Positions 23,946 to 32,458 of a stretch of DNA of 64,000 nucleotides are shown here, in pieces. The position numbers and the translations under genes are program-made. How positions within the stretch are numbered: the first letter of the stretch is position 1; each line of letters begins with the position of its first letter. Source of the stretch: Candidatus Saccharimonadales bacterium (lineage in GTDB: Bacteria; Patescibacteriota; Saccharimonadia; Saccharimonadales; Saccharimonadaceae); assembly GCA_035697325.1 (NCBI GenBank), contig DASSDB010000002.1, positions 1 through 64,000 on the forward strand. The letters run 5' to 3'. Below the pieces are notes generated by a model. That model had not been told where the DNA came from and made no database searches. It saw only the letters and a list, made by a program, of their open reading frames with translations.

Positions 23946-25709
23946 TTATGCTGTATCGGCCGTCACGCGGTTTACTTCTTCAAGTGTTGTAATCCCTTGG
24001 AGCGCCTTGAGATATCCATCTTGACGCATGGTAATCATACCTTGCTCTACCGCTTTGCGCTCGATTTCTCGGCTCGTTGCCCGCGATACGATAAGGTTTT
24101 GGATTTCTTCGGAGACATCCATCACTTCGTAGAGCCCGGCACGACCCGAGTAACCCCGAGGCGTTTGCGGTGTATCCCGCCCCTTCACTAAAGTATAAGC
24201 GCTTTGGCCCGCCAGGGGCAAGTCTTTATAGCCTAAATCTTCTGAAACTCGAGCCACATCTGCTTTAGTCCTCGGCAAAAGATGGCCTACGGTTGTCATA
24301 ATGTTCTGCGTTTCAATCGGTGAAGATTGGTATGCATCGCGTTTTGCGGCCACACGACGCACCAATCGCTGTCCGATAATCGTATTCACCGTACTCGCTA
24401 TCAGAAACGGCTCCACGTTCATATCAAGAAGTCGAGGTAGCACACCAGCTGCCGAATTAGTGTGAAGTGTACTGAACACCAAGTGGCCGGTAAGCGCCGC
24501 CTGCACAGCCAACTGCGCAGTTTCAGCGTCACGGATCTCACCCACCATCACAATATCGGGGTCTTGCCGAAGAATTGAGCGAAGCCCGTTGGCAAAGGTA
24601 AGCCCCACTTCGGCATTTACCTGGATTTGGTTTACCCCATCCATCTTGTATTCAACTGGATCTTCAAGCGTCACGATATTAACTGTATCGTTTTTGATTT
24701 CCTTGATGAGCGCGTAGAGGCTAGTGGACTTACCCGAACCAGTTGGACCAGAGGTGAGGATCATTCCATTCGGGCGCTTGATCCCCTTTCGGATCGCTCG
24801 AAGCGCGCGCCCAGCGTAGCCCATTTGTTCGATATCGAAAGAATTACCTGATTTATCGAGTAATCGGATAACCACTTGCTCGCCCCAAACAACTGGGCTG
24901 ATAGCGATTCGAAGGTCAACCTCTTTTCCCGCAACCTTGACAGTAAATTGACCATCCTGTGGAATACGGTGTTCATCAATTTTGAGGTTCGAGAGGATTT
25001 TAATGCGGCTTACGAGCGCAGGCTCGATGGATTTAGGTAGCTGCATCACTTCGCGCAGTACACCATCAACACGGCAACGGATTTTAAGCGACCCTTCAAG
25101 CGGTTCGATATGAACGTCACTTGAGCGAGTTTTCACCGCATATTCCAAGATAGTGCTGAGTGCCCGGCTGATCGGCGAATCTTGAACGATCGTCTTGATA
25201 TCGCTTTCACTTGCCTTATTTGCTTCTTCTTGAGAAGCTTTGGCTGCCTCACCCACACTGGAAAGGTCCGTGCGATACTGATCGAGCACATGACGGACGC
25301 CTGCCTCTGACGCCATGAATACTTTGATCGGGCGCTGAATACGATTAGCTAAGTAATCCACAGCCTGGACGTTATTCGCATCGATCATAGCCACGGCCAA
25401 ACGATTCTGCACTTCTGCCAGCGGAACGGCCATAAAGCGCTCGGCGATATCCTCAGGCAAGAGCTGTAATACGTCTTGATTGATAAGACTATTGCTCAAA
25501 TTAACATACGGTACGCCCGAAACCTGAGCAATGGCGTGTGTCAGCAGTTCATCATCGACAACACCCTGCTCGGTAAGAGCGGCGAAAAGTGGCTTATTTG
25601 TTTTAGCGGCGTCATCCTCAGCTGCACGCAGTACATTTTCTGCGACAAGCCCCTCATCAACCAGAAGAGTGATGAGTTTTTCTTGAATGTCACTCGTCAG
25701 TAGTGCCAT
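23946..25709 (-). CDS. pilB: Pilus extension ATPase, without the zinc tetracysteine motif
   Basis: A 587-residue GspE/PilB family motor. The N-terminal MshEN-like region spans residues 1-150, Walker A (GPTGSGKST) is at 321-329, and the Asp box (SSDVHIEPLEG), Walker B (DIVMVGEIRDAET) and His box (STLHTNSA) follow. In most PilB/GspE proteins a CxxC...CxxC zinc module lies after GQRLVRR; here that segment (AAKRDAYQSSPIET onwards) has no cysteine at all. The ATPase core is otherwise intact. Confidence 0.95.
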   Translation of the reverse strand: MALLTSDIQEKLITLLVDEGLVAENVLRAAEDDAAKTNKPLFAALTEQGVVDDELLTHAIAQVSGVPYVNLSNSLINQDVLQLLPEDIAERFMAVPLAEVQNRLAVAMIDANNVQAVDYLANRIQRPIKVFMASEAGVRHVLDQYRTDLSSVGEAAKASQEEANKASESDIKTIVQDSPISRALSTILEYAVKTRSSDVHIEPLEGSLKIRCRVDGVLREVMQLPKSIEPALVSRIKILSNLKIDEHRIPQDGQFTVKVAGKEVDLRIAISPVVWGEQVVIRLLDKSGNSFDIEQMGYAGRALRAIRKGIKRPNGMILTSGPTGSGKSTSLYALIKEIKNDTVNIVTLEDPVEYKMDGVNQIQVNAEVGLTFANGLRSILRQDPDIVMVGEIRDAETAQLAVQAALTGHLVFSTLHTNSAAGVLPRLLDMNVEPFLIASTVNTIIGQRLVRRVAAKRDAYQSSPIETQNIMTTVGHLLPRTKADVARVSEDLGYKDLPLAGQSAYTLVKGRDTPQTPRGYSGRAGLYEVMDVSEEIQNLIVSRATSREIERKAVEQGMITMRQDGYLKALQGITTLEEVNRVTADTA

Positions 25710-25718
25710 ATCGCTCGC

Positions 25719-25952
25719 TTACTGACCCTGTGATTGATTATTGCCGATGATAACCTCAACCGTTGGATTGATGGCATCTTTATTAAATACCGTTGGGTCA
25801 GGCTCATCGATATTAGTCGTTATTTTATCTGTCGTCTTCACCTTTGCTGTCTGACTGCCTACATCTCCAATAATTGCCTTGGCGACAAAATAAGCAATCA
25901 GAACACTTACTGAGGCGATGAGAATTATCATTGCAATGTCGGATTTTTTCAT
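25719..25952 (-). CDS. Small membrane-anchored pilus-locus protein
   Basis: A 77-residue protein with one N-terminal membrane helix (about residues 7-27) and a polar tail of about 50 residues that would face outside. I do not recognise the family. It overlaps the pilO-like gene by 4 nt and precedes pilB by 9 nt, which is where a PilP-like alignment-complex partner often lies. A PilP role is only a positional guess. Confidence 0.7.
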   Translation of the reverse strand: MKKSDIAMIILIASVSVLIAYFVAKAIIGDVGSQTAKVKTTDKITTNIDEPDPTVFNKDAINPTVEVIIGNNQSQGQ

Positions 25953-26650
25953 TGTTTTACCGTCTTGTCCTTTAGCTCAACTGTTTTAGCTGGTTCATAA
26001 AATGCACGGCCATTCACTGCGAGTATAATGCGGTTGCCCTGCGTTTCTACGGAAAGATTGGTAATATCGATCGCGCGAATCGAGCGTTCGAGCTTCCGAA
26101 GGAGCTCTTTAAATGCACTCGCATTCTTTACATCCGCACTGACCGAAAACCTAAACGTGATCTGGTGTTCGTTTTCTGTCGTGCTTGTCTTCGAGGCGTC
26201 TTGTACGTTCTGCGTATCCTGTGACTCAACGCCTTGCACAGGATCAACATTCAACGATTCGATAGTGAGTCCGCTGCCATTAAGGAATTTTTCCTGTAAG
26301 GACGAACCAAAGGCCGATGAGTTCGCGTCGGATGGAAGCGCATCAAGCACAACCTGCACCGGCTGACTGTCTGCTGGCGTCATCACTGACCGCAAGGCAT
26401 CATTGGTATTAAGAACACGCACTTGGTCTTTTAGTTCGCCAATAACTTTGTTGTTATTTGTCAGCGTTGCTGCTGTGTTACCTTTTTCGGCTAATACCTT
26501 TTCGTTGAACCATGCCTTTTGCAACAGGAAGAGTGAGGCAACGATCGAGATTCCTACTACTACCGATACGCCGGCCACCCATAAGAACATCATGCGGTTT
26601 GCCTTCGCAATCTGTTGTCGTTTTCGAATTGCCGTACCTTGTTCAACCAT
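25949..26650 (-). CDS. pilO: PilO-like alignment-complex protein
   Basis: A 233-residue bitopic protein: cytoplasmic N-terminus, membrane helix about residues 22-46, coiled region, then a small alpha/beta domain (HQITFRFSVSADVKNASAFK, then RAIDITNLSVETQGNRI). This is the layout of PilO. With PilN and PilM it connects the motor platform to the pilus. It lies 2 nt after pilN. Confidence 0.8.
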   Translation of the reverse strand: MVEQGTAIRKRQQIAKANRMMFLWVAGVSVVVGISIVASLFLLQKAWFNEKVLAEKGNTAATLTNNNKVIGELKDQVRVLNTNDALRSVMTPADSQPVQVVLDALPSDANSSAFGSSLQEKFLNGSGLTIESLNVDPVQGVESQDTQNVQDASKTSTTENEHQITFRFSVSADVKNASAFKELLRKLERSIRAIDITNLSVETQGNRIILAVNGRAFYEPAKTVELKDKTVKQ

Positions 26651-26652
26651 AC

Positions 26653-27378
26653 CTAATTCCCCGATCCCGTGTCACTAGCACGCTGTGTGAATAAGCTCTG
26701 CGGAACTCCTAAGAAAGAATCGGTCACATTCGTCTTTTCAGGGGCAACGACCGTCGCGTTCTGGGCTGTTCGCGCAAACAATTCCGCCGGATACTCAAAT
26801 GTCAAAGTGAATCGAAGCACCTTTGCACCGCTTGCGTCTTCACCATAACTGCGATCGCTATCACTCATACTTGTCGCGAGTGCGACAGACTGCTTCTTCC
26901 CGTCCTTCGTATATTCAAACTTGGTAGCATTAATTGTCTTTTTGAAGACCTCGAGTGCCGGATACCCATTAACTGCCTGGGCCTCGATTTTAATCGTCGA
27001 ATCGGCAGAATCCAAAGTAAGTTTAGTAATTGAAACATTATTCGGAGCCGAAGGATTAATAGTATTGAGGATGTCAAAAATTCGCGAATCAATGTGCTTT
27101 CCATCGTGCATGGCAACTAATTTAGAGAGTTGATTCTGAATAGTTAGAGTACTTGAGACATCTTCAACGCCTGATAACTTTTGGCTCTCGCTTTTGATCG
27201 TATTATCCGTAATAACATCTCGCGCTGCCTGAACAGCAAATACCCACATGGCAAGCGCCACAACAATACCAACTGCCACAATACCAACGACAATTGCCAT
27301 TGAAATGACGCTCGTGCGAACACGCTGAGCCTTCAGTAGCTCTTGCTTGACATCAGGAATAAGATTGATTTCAATCAT
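26653..27378 (-). CDS. pilN: PilN-like alignment-complex protein
   Basis: A 241-residue protein that begins MIEINLIPDVKQELLKAQ, the short N-terminal motif by which PilN binds the groove of PilM. A membrane helix at about residues 24-50 and an external ferredoxin-like domain follow. The start codon overlaps the pilM stop by one base, which suggests coupled translation. Confidence 0.87.
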   Translation of the reverse strand: MIEINLIPDVKQELLKAQRVRTSVISMAIVVGIVAVGIVVALAMWVFAVQAARDVITDNTIKSESQKLSGVEDVSSTLTIQNQLSKLVAMHDGKHIDSRIFDILNTINPSAPNNVSITKLTLDSADSTIKIEAQAVNGYPALEVFKKTINATKFEYTKDGKKQSVALATSMSDSDRSYGEDASGAKVLRFTLTFEYPAELFARTAQNATVVAPEKTNVTDSFLGVPQSLFTQRASDTGSGN

Positions 27379-28424
27379 TACTTCTCACCTCGCTGTGCAA
27401 GGCCTATGGCCGTTGCGAATTCGCTTGCGATAGGTGTCAGCTGTTGCTGGTCGCCCTGAGAAACACGTACTTTTTGCCATGGGTTAGCTTGAGTTGACTG
27501 AACACCGGTTTTAGCAGTAACATAATCGCCAAACTTCGGCACGACACTTGCGTACCCAGAGAGGAGAATGCCTCCTACGGGAGTATTGGGGTATCTGGTT
27601 TGGAAGAACTTGATAGATTTTACAAGTTCAGCCGCAAAACCATCAAGTACACTCTCTACTGCGTGAAATACCTGACCCTCAAGCCGGTCGGGAGCTAGGC
27701 CAAATTTTACGATAAACTGACGAGCCTGATCTTCCTGTACATTAAGGTTTTGCACAGCAGCTTTCACAAGTGACTGAAGGCCAGTTGGAATGGTCCGCAC
27801 AAGTCGCGGCGCATCCGCATATGTAACCACCAAATTCGTAGCCAACTCACCCACGTCAATGATTAATCGCGCATCCTGAACACCGGTCGGAAGTAGGGAG
27901 CGCACAATTGCGATAGGATCAGGTTCAGCGGCAATAACGTTAAGCCCCAGTCCTTCAATGAATTCAAGCCGCTCTTCAGCATAACTATTAGCCGTACTTG
28001 CCAAAAGTACCTCTTGCTGCTGTGGATTATGTGCCGATTGGCCGAGGAGTACCCAATCTACCTTGGCCTCATCGATCGACATCGGTATGTATTGGTCGAT
28101 CTGATACTTGATAGTGGTACGAAGCTCGGCTTCGCTCATCATCGGAACATCAATAACCGTTGTGAATGTTTTTTGAGAAGGCAAACCGATAGCGACATTT
28201 TTGGTTTTAATACCGCTCTGCCCTACCGCCGTCATGATCACCTCGCCAAGACGTCGCTCTGATTCTTTGGTGTTGGCCGCAGTCGTTTTCATATCTACTG
28301 TAGCGTATCCGTAGTGTTGCAATGTCCAGTTATCCTGGCCATTGTGAGCAAGTTGCACTACACGTACCGCATTGGTACCTATATCAAGTGCAAAGAAGTC
28401 GCCCACGCCTTTGAGTAATGCCAT
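27378..28424 (-). CDS. pilM: PilM, actin-like cytoplasmic pilus assembly protein
   Basis: A 348-residue actin-fold protein with the phosphate-1 loop FFALDIGTNAVRVVQLA, the family-typical YQIDQYIPM segment, and the second nucleotide loop region LIIDVGELATNLVV. It binds the PilN N-terminus and recruits the motors. It is the first gene of the core pilMNO-BT-C unit and has its own promoter. Confidence 0.92.
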   Translation of the reverse strand: MALLKGVGDFFALDIGTNAVRVVQLAHNGQDNWTLQHYGYATVDMKTTAANTKESERRLGEVIMTAVGQSGIKTKNVAIGLPSQKTFTTVIDVPMMSEAELRTTIKYQIDQYIPMSIDEAKVDWVLLGQSAHNPQQQEVLLASTANSYAEERLEFIEGLGLNVIAAEPDPIAIVRSLLPTGVQDARLIIDVGELATNLVVTYADAPRLVRTIPTGLQSLVKAAVQNLNVQEDQARQFIVKFGLAPDRLEGQVFHAVESVLDGFAAELVKSIKFFQTRYPNTPVGGILLSGYASVVPKFGDYVTAKTGVQSTQANPWQKVRVSQGDQQQLTPIASEFATAIGLAQRGEK

Positions 28425-28434
28425 ATTGGCTTTT

Positions 28435-28464
28435 ATTATACATAAGCATCATGCTATCTGGCAA
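28435..28464 (-). promoter_or_regulatory. Promoter of the pilM operon
   Basis: On the minus strand TTGCCA (28459-28464), an 18-bp spacer and TATAAT (28435-28440). The pilM ATG follows 10 nt after the -10 box, so the leader is only a few nucleotides long. Confidence 0.65.
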
Positions 28465-28482
28465 GTGCTATCACTAAGATAA

Positions 28483-30444
28483 CTAGAAACGAGGAGGAAG
28501 TTCTGTAGTATAGACCGTCTGGGCCTTACTGCCACCCTTGGCTTGCAAGTTAGCCCACAAGAAAGCATCAGCACGAAGATTAAATCGCTCAGCAGGAGCA
28601 CCCGAATCAGGTCCTGTGCCTGAACCCGCCGTACGGTTAAGGAGCAGCCTGTCGGTCACTACCGGTCCGTTTACTTCAAGGAGCGCACCACACTTATTTG
28701 AAGTAGGATTTCCTACCAAGTTATAGCAGGTGTTTATCGTATTGCTCGCTATAAGCCATGCATCCACGCGGCCTACCGTATCACGGATCTGAATATTTTG
28801 CGCAATAATGACAACTTGTGGAACATCTTGAATACTCGAGAAGGGACCGTTCGCATAGCTAATATTACCGTCGATCGTTACCGTACCTGAAGCGATGATA
28901 ATTATAGAGCGCTTCGCAGGGATGTTGCTTGTTCCTATCGTAAAGTCGTTTGCTGTATTCACGACGATCGGACTGCCGTTCGTATATCCGAACCCAGGTC
29001 CACTGATGTCGTTCCCTGCTCCTACAGGCTGTTTATTGGAAAGTGAACTGAAGAAACTTGCGATATTAGGTACTGGCGGGAAGCCCGGGCCTGTCGTGTA
29101 TTGACCGAACGAATCTGCCCCCGTATCATCTTTGTTCGCAAAGGTCAGCTTGCTCCATGCCGTTTGGCTGTTATCCGTTTGACCGTTCAACCCCGAGCCT
29201 GAAGCAAATCGTGAGTTTGTACCTACCGAAAACGCACCATATTCCACCCAGCTTCCAAAGGTTTGCTGCGTACCGCCTACGTCTTTTGTTGAGGTGCTCG
29301 TATCTATTTTACCGCGGACATTTACATCACCACCCCATATCTGCACTTTTGGCTTTTTACCCACTACCGTACAAATGGGTTTTGAATGGCCCCACTGAGC
29401 ATCCGTGTTGGAGCGCGGCTGGATAGAAAGCGCAAAACAAATTCTTGTTCCTACCGGAACATCACCTATATCCCATCCTGTTACGCCTGGCTTAAGGTTT
29501 TGCGATGGCGAGCCCAAGTTAAACGAGCCTGAGCCCTTGGCTGCATTGCGACAGGTTGCATCGGCACTCGTAAAGTAGTTACCTACCGGCGCACCTCCGT
29601 TACTTTGGCATGGTGCTTGTCCAGAAGCTGTCGGACCTTCATCTTCATGCGGTGCCTTTTTGCCAGGTTTTACGGTGATTTGCGTGATCTCCCACTGAGT
29701 TGACGCACTCGCCACATCACCGACATTATTAACACTAGAAGTAACTGTCATTTTAGCACCTGATTCGACCTCAGTCGGCGTAATCGCATTTACCTGAGGC
29801 GTCAGTGTATAGTTTTGTGGCGCAGGTATACCAATAGAATCACCGATCGGGTTGGCACAGCGGCGAAGGAGCCTATACACCACGTTGTTATTGTAGTCTC
29901 GAATTTGGATACCAGCTTCATTTTTGAATTCGCCATAATAGGCATCGTCATCCGTGTCGGGGCCTTGCCAGTAGCTATTGACATCTGCACTAACGTTTCC
30001 ATACCAGTCAACCTTGCCCGCCTGATCAAGAGCTTTTAGGTACGTATATAGAGTATTCCACTGGGCTTCGCTCACATTCTTCCCTATACCGGGAGCGTCA
30101 TTACCCATCATTGTATTGTAAATGAAAGCCGCACCAGTACGTCGCTGCGCATTTCCGCTAAAATAAGCGGCACGGAGGGCACCATAAAGCGTGTCGGCGT
30201 TATACACATCAACCGTTGGCAATGCCTGACCATTTTTTATCTCGGGCAGCACGTTATCACCCCAAGGGTCATAGGTGTTGGAGAAATAACCGCGATAACA
30301 TGTTCTGTTTGTGACCGACCCCGGATAACAGGCTGCGGTCGATGTAAGAGCATACACCCCACTGAACGTAAGGATGGCAATAACTGCCAAAATAAAGAAA
30401 TGCCTCTTCCCTAGCCAACTCAGATCAAGGCGCTTCGTTTTCAT
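28483..30444 (-). CDS. Large exported protein of the pilus locus, candidate tip adhesin
   Basis: A 653-residue protein with an N-terminal signal or anchor helix (HFFILAVIAILTFSGVYALT) and about a dozen cysteines in the first half, some in close pairs such as AACYPGSVTNRTCY. It has a central domain that may be Ig-like (residues about 215-375) and a C-terminal part rich in Gly, Asn and Ser with short beta repeats (VTIDGNISYANGPF, VVIIAQNIQIRDTVGRVDA). It ends TELPPRF. It overlaps the TPR gene and lies just upstream of pilM. I do not recognise the family; position and composition suggest a pilus-associated surface protein. Confidence 0.75.
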   Translation of the reverse strand: MKTKRLDLSWLGKRHFFILAVIAILTFSGVYALTSTAACYPGSVTNRTCYRGYFSNTYDPWGDNVLPEIKNGQALPTVDVYNADTLYGALRAAYFSGNAQRRTGAAFIYNTMMGNDAPGIGKNVSEAQWNTLYTYLKALDQAGKVDWYGNVSADVNSYWQGPDTDDDAYYGEFKNEAGIQIRDYNNNVVYRLLRRCANPIGDSIGIPAPQNYTLTPQVNAITPTEVESGAKMTVTSSVNNVGDVASASTQWEITQITVKPGKKAPHEDEGPTASGQAPCQSNGGAPVGNYFTSADATCRNAAKGSGSFNLGSPSQNLKPGVTGWDIGDVPVGTRICFALSIQPRSNTDAQWGHSKPICTVVGKKPKVQIWGGDVNVRGKIDTSTSTKDVGGTQQTFGSWVEYGAFSVGTNSRFASGSGLNGQTDNSQTAWSKLTFANKDDTGADSFGQYTTGPGFPPVPNIASFFSSLSNKQPVGAGNDISGPGFGYTNGSPIVVNTANDFTIGTSNIPAKRSIIIIASGTVTIDGNISYANGPFSSIQDVPQVVIIAQNIQIRDTVGRVDAWLIASNTINTCYNLVGNPTSNKCGALLEVNGPVVTDRLLLNRTAGSGTGPDSGAPAERFNLRADAFLWANLQAKGGSKAQTVYTTELPPRF

Positions 30445-30983
30445 TACCTGCCAGCCTCCAGATCTGTAACGATACTCGTATAATACTTCTTATCTTTCTC
30501 TCCCATAGGGCTACTACTGGTATCAACAAGATTGATGGCTTTTTTGTAGTAATCAATCGCCGTCGCCCGATCGCCAAGCTGCCGTGCGATCTGACCCACA
30601 AAGGCCGCACCATCTTTCGTCTGCTCTTGTTCGAATGCCTGTTTGGCCGCCACAAGAGCCTCACTCAGTTTATTGTTATTGAATAATAAAAGTGCTTTTT
30701 GCGAATAATACTGAAATTTCGCATGAGAATCGGCGCTATTTTTGATTGCGTTATCGAGCACCTCCACTCCGCCTTGAACATCACCACCGTAGGCTAGCTT
30801 ATCAGCCTCCGTAGTATTGTTTTCTACCTGCTTTGACTCCTGAGTAGCTTCTTGCTGTTTCGCACTCTGCTGATTTGACTCTGAACTATTGCGGAAACTA
30901 AGCCATACCGCGATCGCAGAACTTGCGCACACAACGACGACAATGATGCCGCCAAGGATAATGTATCGAAGGTACTTTTTCAT
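30444..30983 (-). CDS. Membrane-anchored TPR-like protein
   Basis: A 179-residue protein with an N-terminal membrane helix (about residues 8-30), a Gln/Glu/Ser-rich linker and TPR-like helices from about residue 60 (HAKFQYYSQKALLLFNNNKL, AAFVGQIARQLGDRATAIDY). It shares one base with the next gene, the large exported protein, so the two are co-translated. A PilF-like assembly role is possible from location, not from sequence. Confidence 0.75.
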   Translation of the reverse strand: MKKYLRYIILGGIIVVVVCASSAIAVWLSFRNSSESNQQSAKQQEATQESKQVENNTTEADKLAYGGDVQGGVEVLDNAIKNSADSHAKFQYYSQKALLLFNNNKLSEALVAAKQAFEQEQTKDGAAFVGQIARQLGDRATAIDYYKKAINLVDTSSSPMGEKDKKYYTSIVTDLEAGR

Positions 30984-31061
30984 TTTTATGAGTGCCCTAG
31001 CCCTTAGTTACTTTTGAGCTAATAGTAGCATAAGCATAATGGCAATAGCAACTTACCTATC

Positions 31062-31592
31062 TCAGTTCTTGACGATAGCAACCACTTGGGCGCCCGATAG
31101 CTCTCCCAGGACTTTTGCTGTCGTTAGGATTTTCGAACCACGAATACCGCTCCCCAAGATAAGTTTTTCCTGCTTCATAGCATGATCGTCGATAAATATC
31201 GGCCACTCCGGCGGAAGCCCAATAGGAGTAATCCCGCCATACTCCATACCAGTTAATTTAATCGCGGAATCCATTGGTGCAAACGAAACTTTGCGAGCTT
31301 CAAGTAGCTTTCGCACAGCGCCATTCACATCGATTCGGTTCGTTGCCAAAACAACACAGGCAGCATACCACGCCCGCTCGCCTCGTTTTGCTTCTACGAC
31401 CACGCAGTTTGCGGATACTCCCAGGCTGACCTCGTACGCATCACAAAACGCAGCCGTATCTGCCAGCGACGGATCGATCCCACTCACCCACACATCGCGG
31501 AGCTGATAAGCCTTTAAATAATCTAGGGTCGGCCCAGCTAAAAGTTCGGGCTTATCCAGTGCCTCTTCAAACGTCAACGTTCCATATCTCAT
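31062..31592 (-). CDS. YbaK/aminoacyl-tRNA deacylase-domain protein
   Basis: A 176-residue YbaK/ProX-type domain that in relatives removes wrong amino acids from tRNA. Typical segments are VSLGVSANCVVVEAKRGER, the substrate-pocket region VRKLLEARKVSFAPMDSAIK, and YGGITPIGLPPEWPIFID followed by LILGSGIRGSKI. Which mischarged tRNA it edits is not clear. It is monocistronic, between the pilus locus and a gene of unknown function. Confidence 0.88.
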   Translation of the reverse strand: MRYGTLTFEEALDKPELLAGPTLDYLKAYQLRDVWVSGIDPSLADTAAFCDAYEVSLGVSANCVVVEAKRGERAWYAACVVLATNRIDVNGAVRKLLEARKVSFAPMDSAIKLTGMEYGGITPIGLPPEWPIFIDDHAMKQEKLILGSGIRGSKILTTAKVLGELSGAQVVAIVKN

Positions 31593-31659
31593 ATTTTCAT
31601 CTTAACAGTTTTATTCTACCTGTTATACGGCTCATATAAGCTCACTTTCTATCGGCATG

Positions 31660-32268
31660 CTATGTTTTAGAATAAGCCGACGGCACTATTGTAGTGCAAC
31701 GTGACCCATTGGCTTGGCTGCTGCTTGACGCCGAGTAAAGTAATCTTTCGAGTCGCTGGGTATCAGACGAAAACAGACGCGCGCTCACTTCTTCAAATGC
31801 ACCAGATATAAGCACTTCGCTCTGGTTTCTCATTTCTTCATGCGCAGTAGTGCTATTACTACCCTGCCTGGCTGTATCAGAGTACATGCCCATGCGCTCT
31901 GCCATAATTGCATGGTCGGATTTGTTTTGGCGTATAAAATATCCGGTCGCTCCAAAAGACCTGCCTCTACGAGAAGCGCGTAATTTCTGCATACCTCTTA
32001 TGCCCATAAGTGTGATTTCTGTTGCGTGCTCAGGACCAGCATAGGTAGCTCCGCTTACAAAGTCATCGTCGTCCATGTCAAGCATAGGGGTAAAATCGAC
32101 ACCTGAAACAGTACCTTCAAATCCCTTTACCTGTTCGGGCTTTTGAATACGAATACCATTAAACCCATCCTCGAACTGAAATTTTGAAACTACACCCTTA
32201 GATTCTAACTCACGTCGGTACTCCGCCTGTGCCACAAGCTGCCTTAACCGTTGCGGCTCCAGCGACAC
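31660..32268 (-). CDS. Protein of unknown function, GTG start
   Basis: A 202-residue protein with no recognised domain, no signal peptide and no membrane segment. It is rich in Ser, Arg and Glu, with an acidic patch DMDDDD near residue 74. The GTG start at 32268 follows GAGG closely; no ATG is available in the frame nearby. It lies 9 nt downstream of a 27-codon ORF (32278-32361) and shares its promoter, so reinitiation or coupling is likely. Confidence 0.6.
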   Translation of the reverse strand: MSLEPQRLRQLVAQAEYRRELESKGVVSKFQFEDGFNGIRIQKPEQVKGFEGTVSGVDFTPMLDMDDDDFVSGATYAGPEHATEITLMGIRGMQKLRASRRGRSFGATGYFIRQNKSDHAIMAERMGMYSDTARQGSNSTTAHEEMRNQSEVLISGAFEEVSARLFSSDTQRLERLLYSASSSSQANGSRCTTIVPSAYSKT

Positions 32269-32277
32269 ACCTCGAGT

Positions 32278-32361
32278 CTAAGCAACGCGGGAAATAGCTT
32301 TATCGGCAGATGTTTCTGATTTTTGTTCGTAAGTGGATGTAGCAAGTTGTTCTACGGGCAT
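32278..32361 (-). CDS. 27-residue leader ORF before the unknown gene
   Basis: Encodes MPVEQLATSTYEQKSETSAD and a short tail ending SRVA. It starts about 25 nt after a strong promoter and ends 9 nt before the GTG start of the 202-residue gene. It may be a leader peptide or the original N-terminus of the downstream protein, separated by a frameshift. The two cannot be told apart here. Confidence 0.45.
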   Translation of the reverse strand: MPVEQLATSTYEQKSETSADKAISRVA

Positions 32362-32386
32362 ATTTGTTTTTCTTTACTTTAATAAA

Positions 32387-32415
32387 ATCATATCACAAAA
32401 AGCTAAGATAGTCAA
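32387..32415 (-). promoter_or_regulatory. Strong sigma70-type promoter
   Basis: On the minus strand TTGACT (32410-32415), a 17-bp spacer and TATGAT (32387-32392). It reads into the 27-codon ORF and the 202-residue gene. Confidence 0.75.
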
Positions 32416-32458
32416 CTAGTGCTTCTCTCCTACCTCTGTTGATGCTATAATTGTTTTT

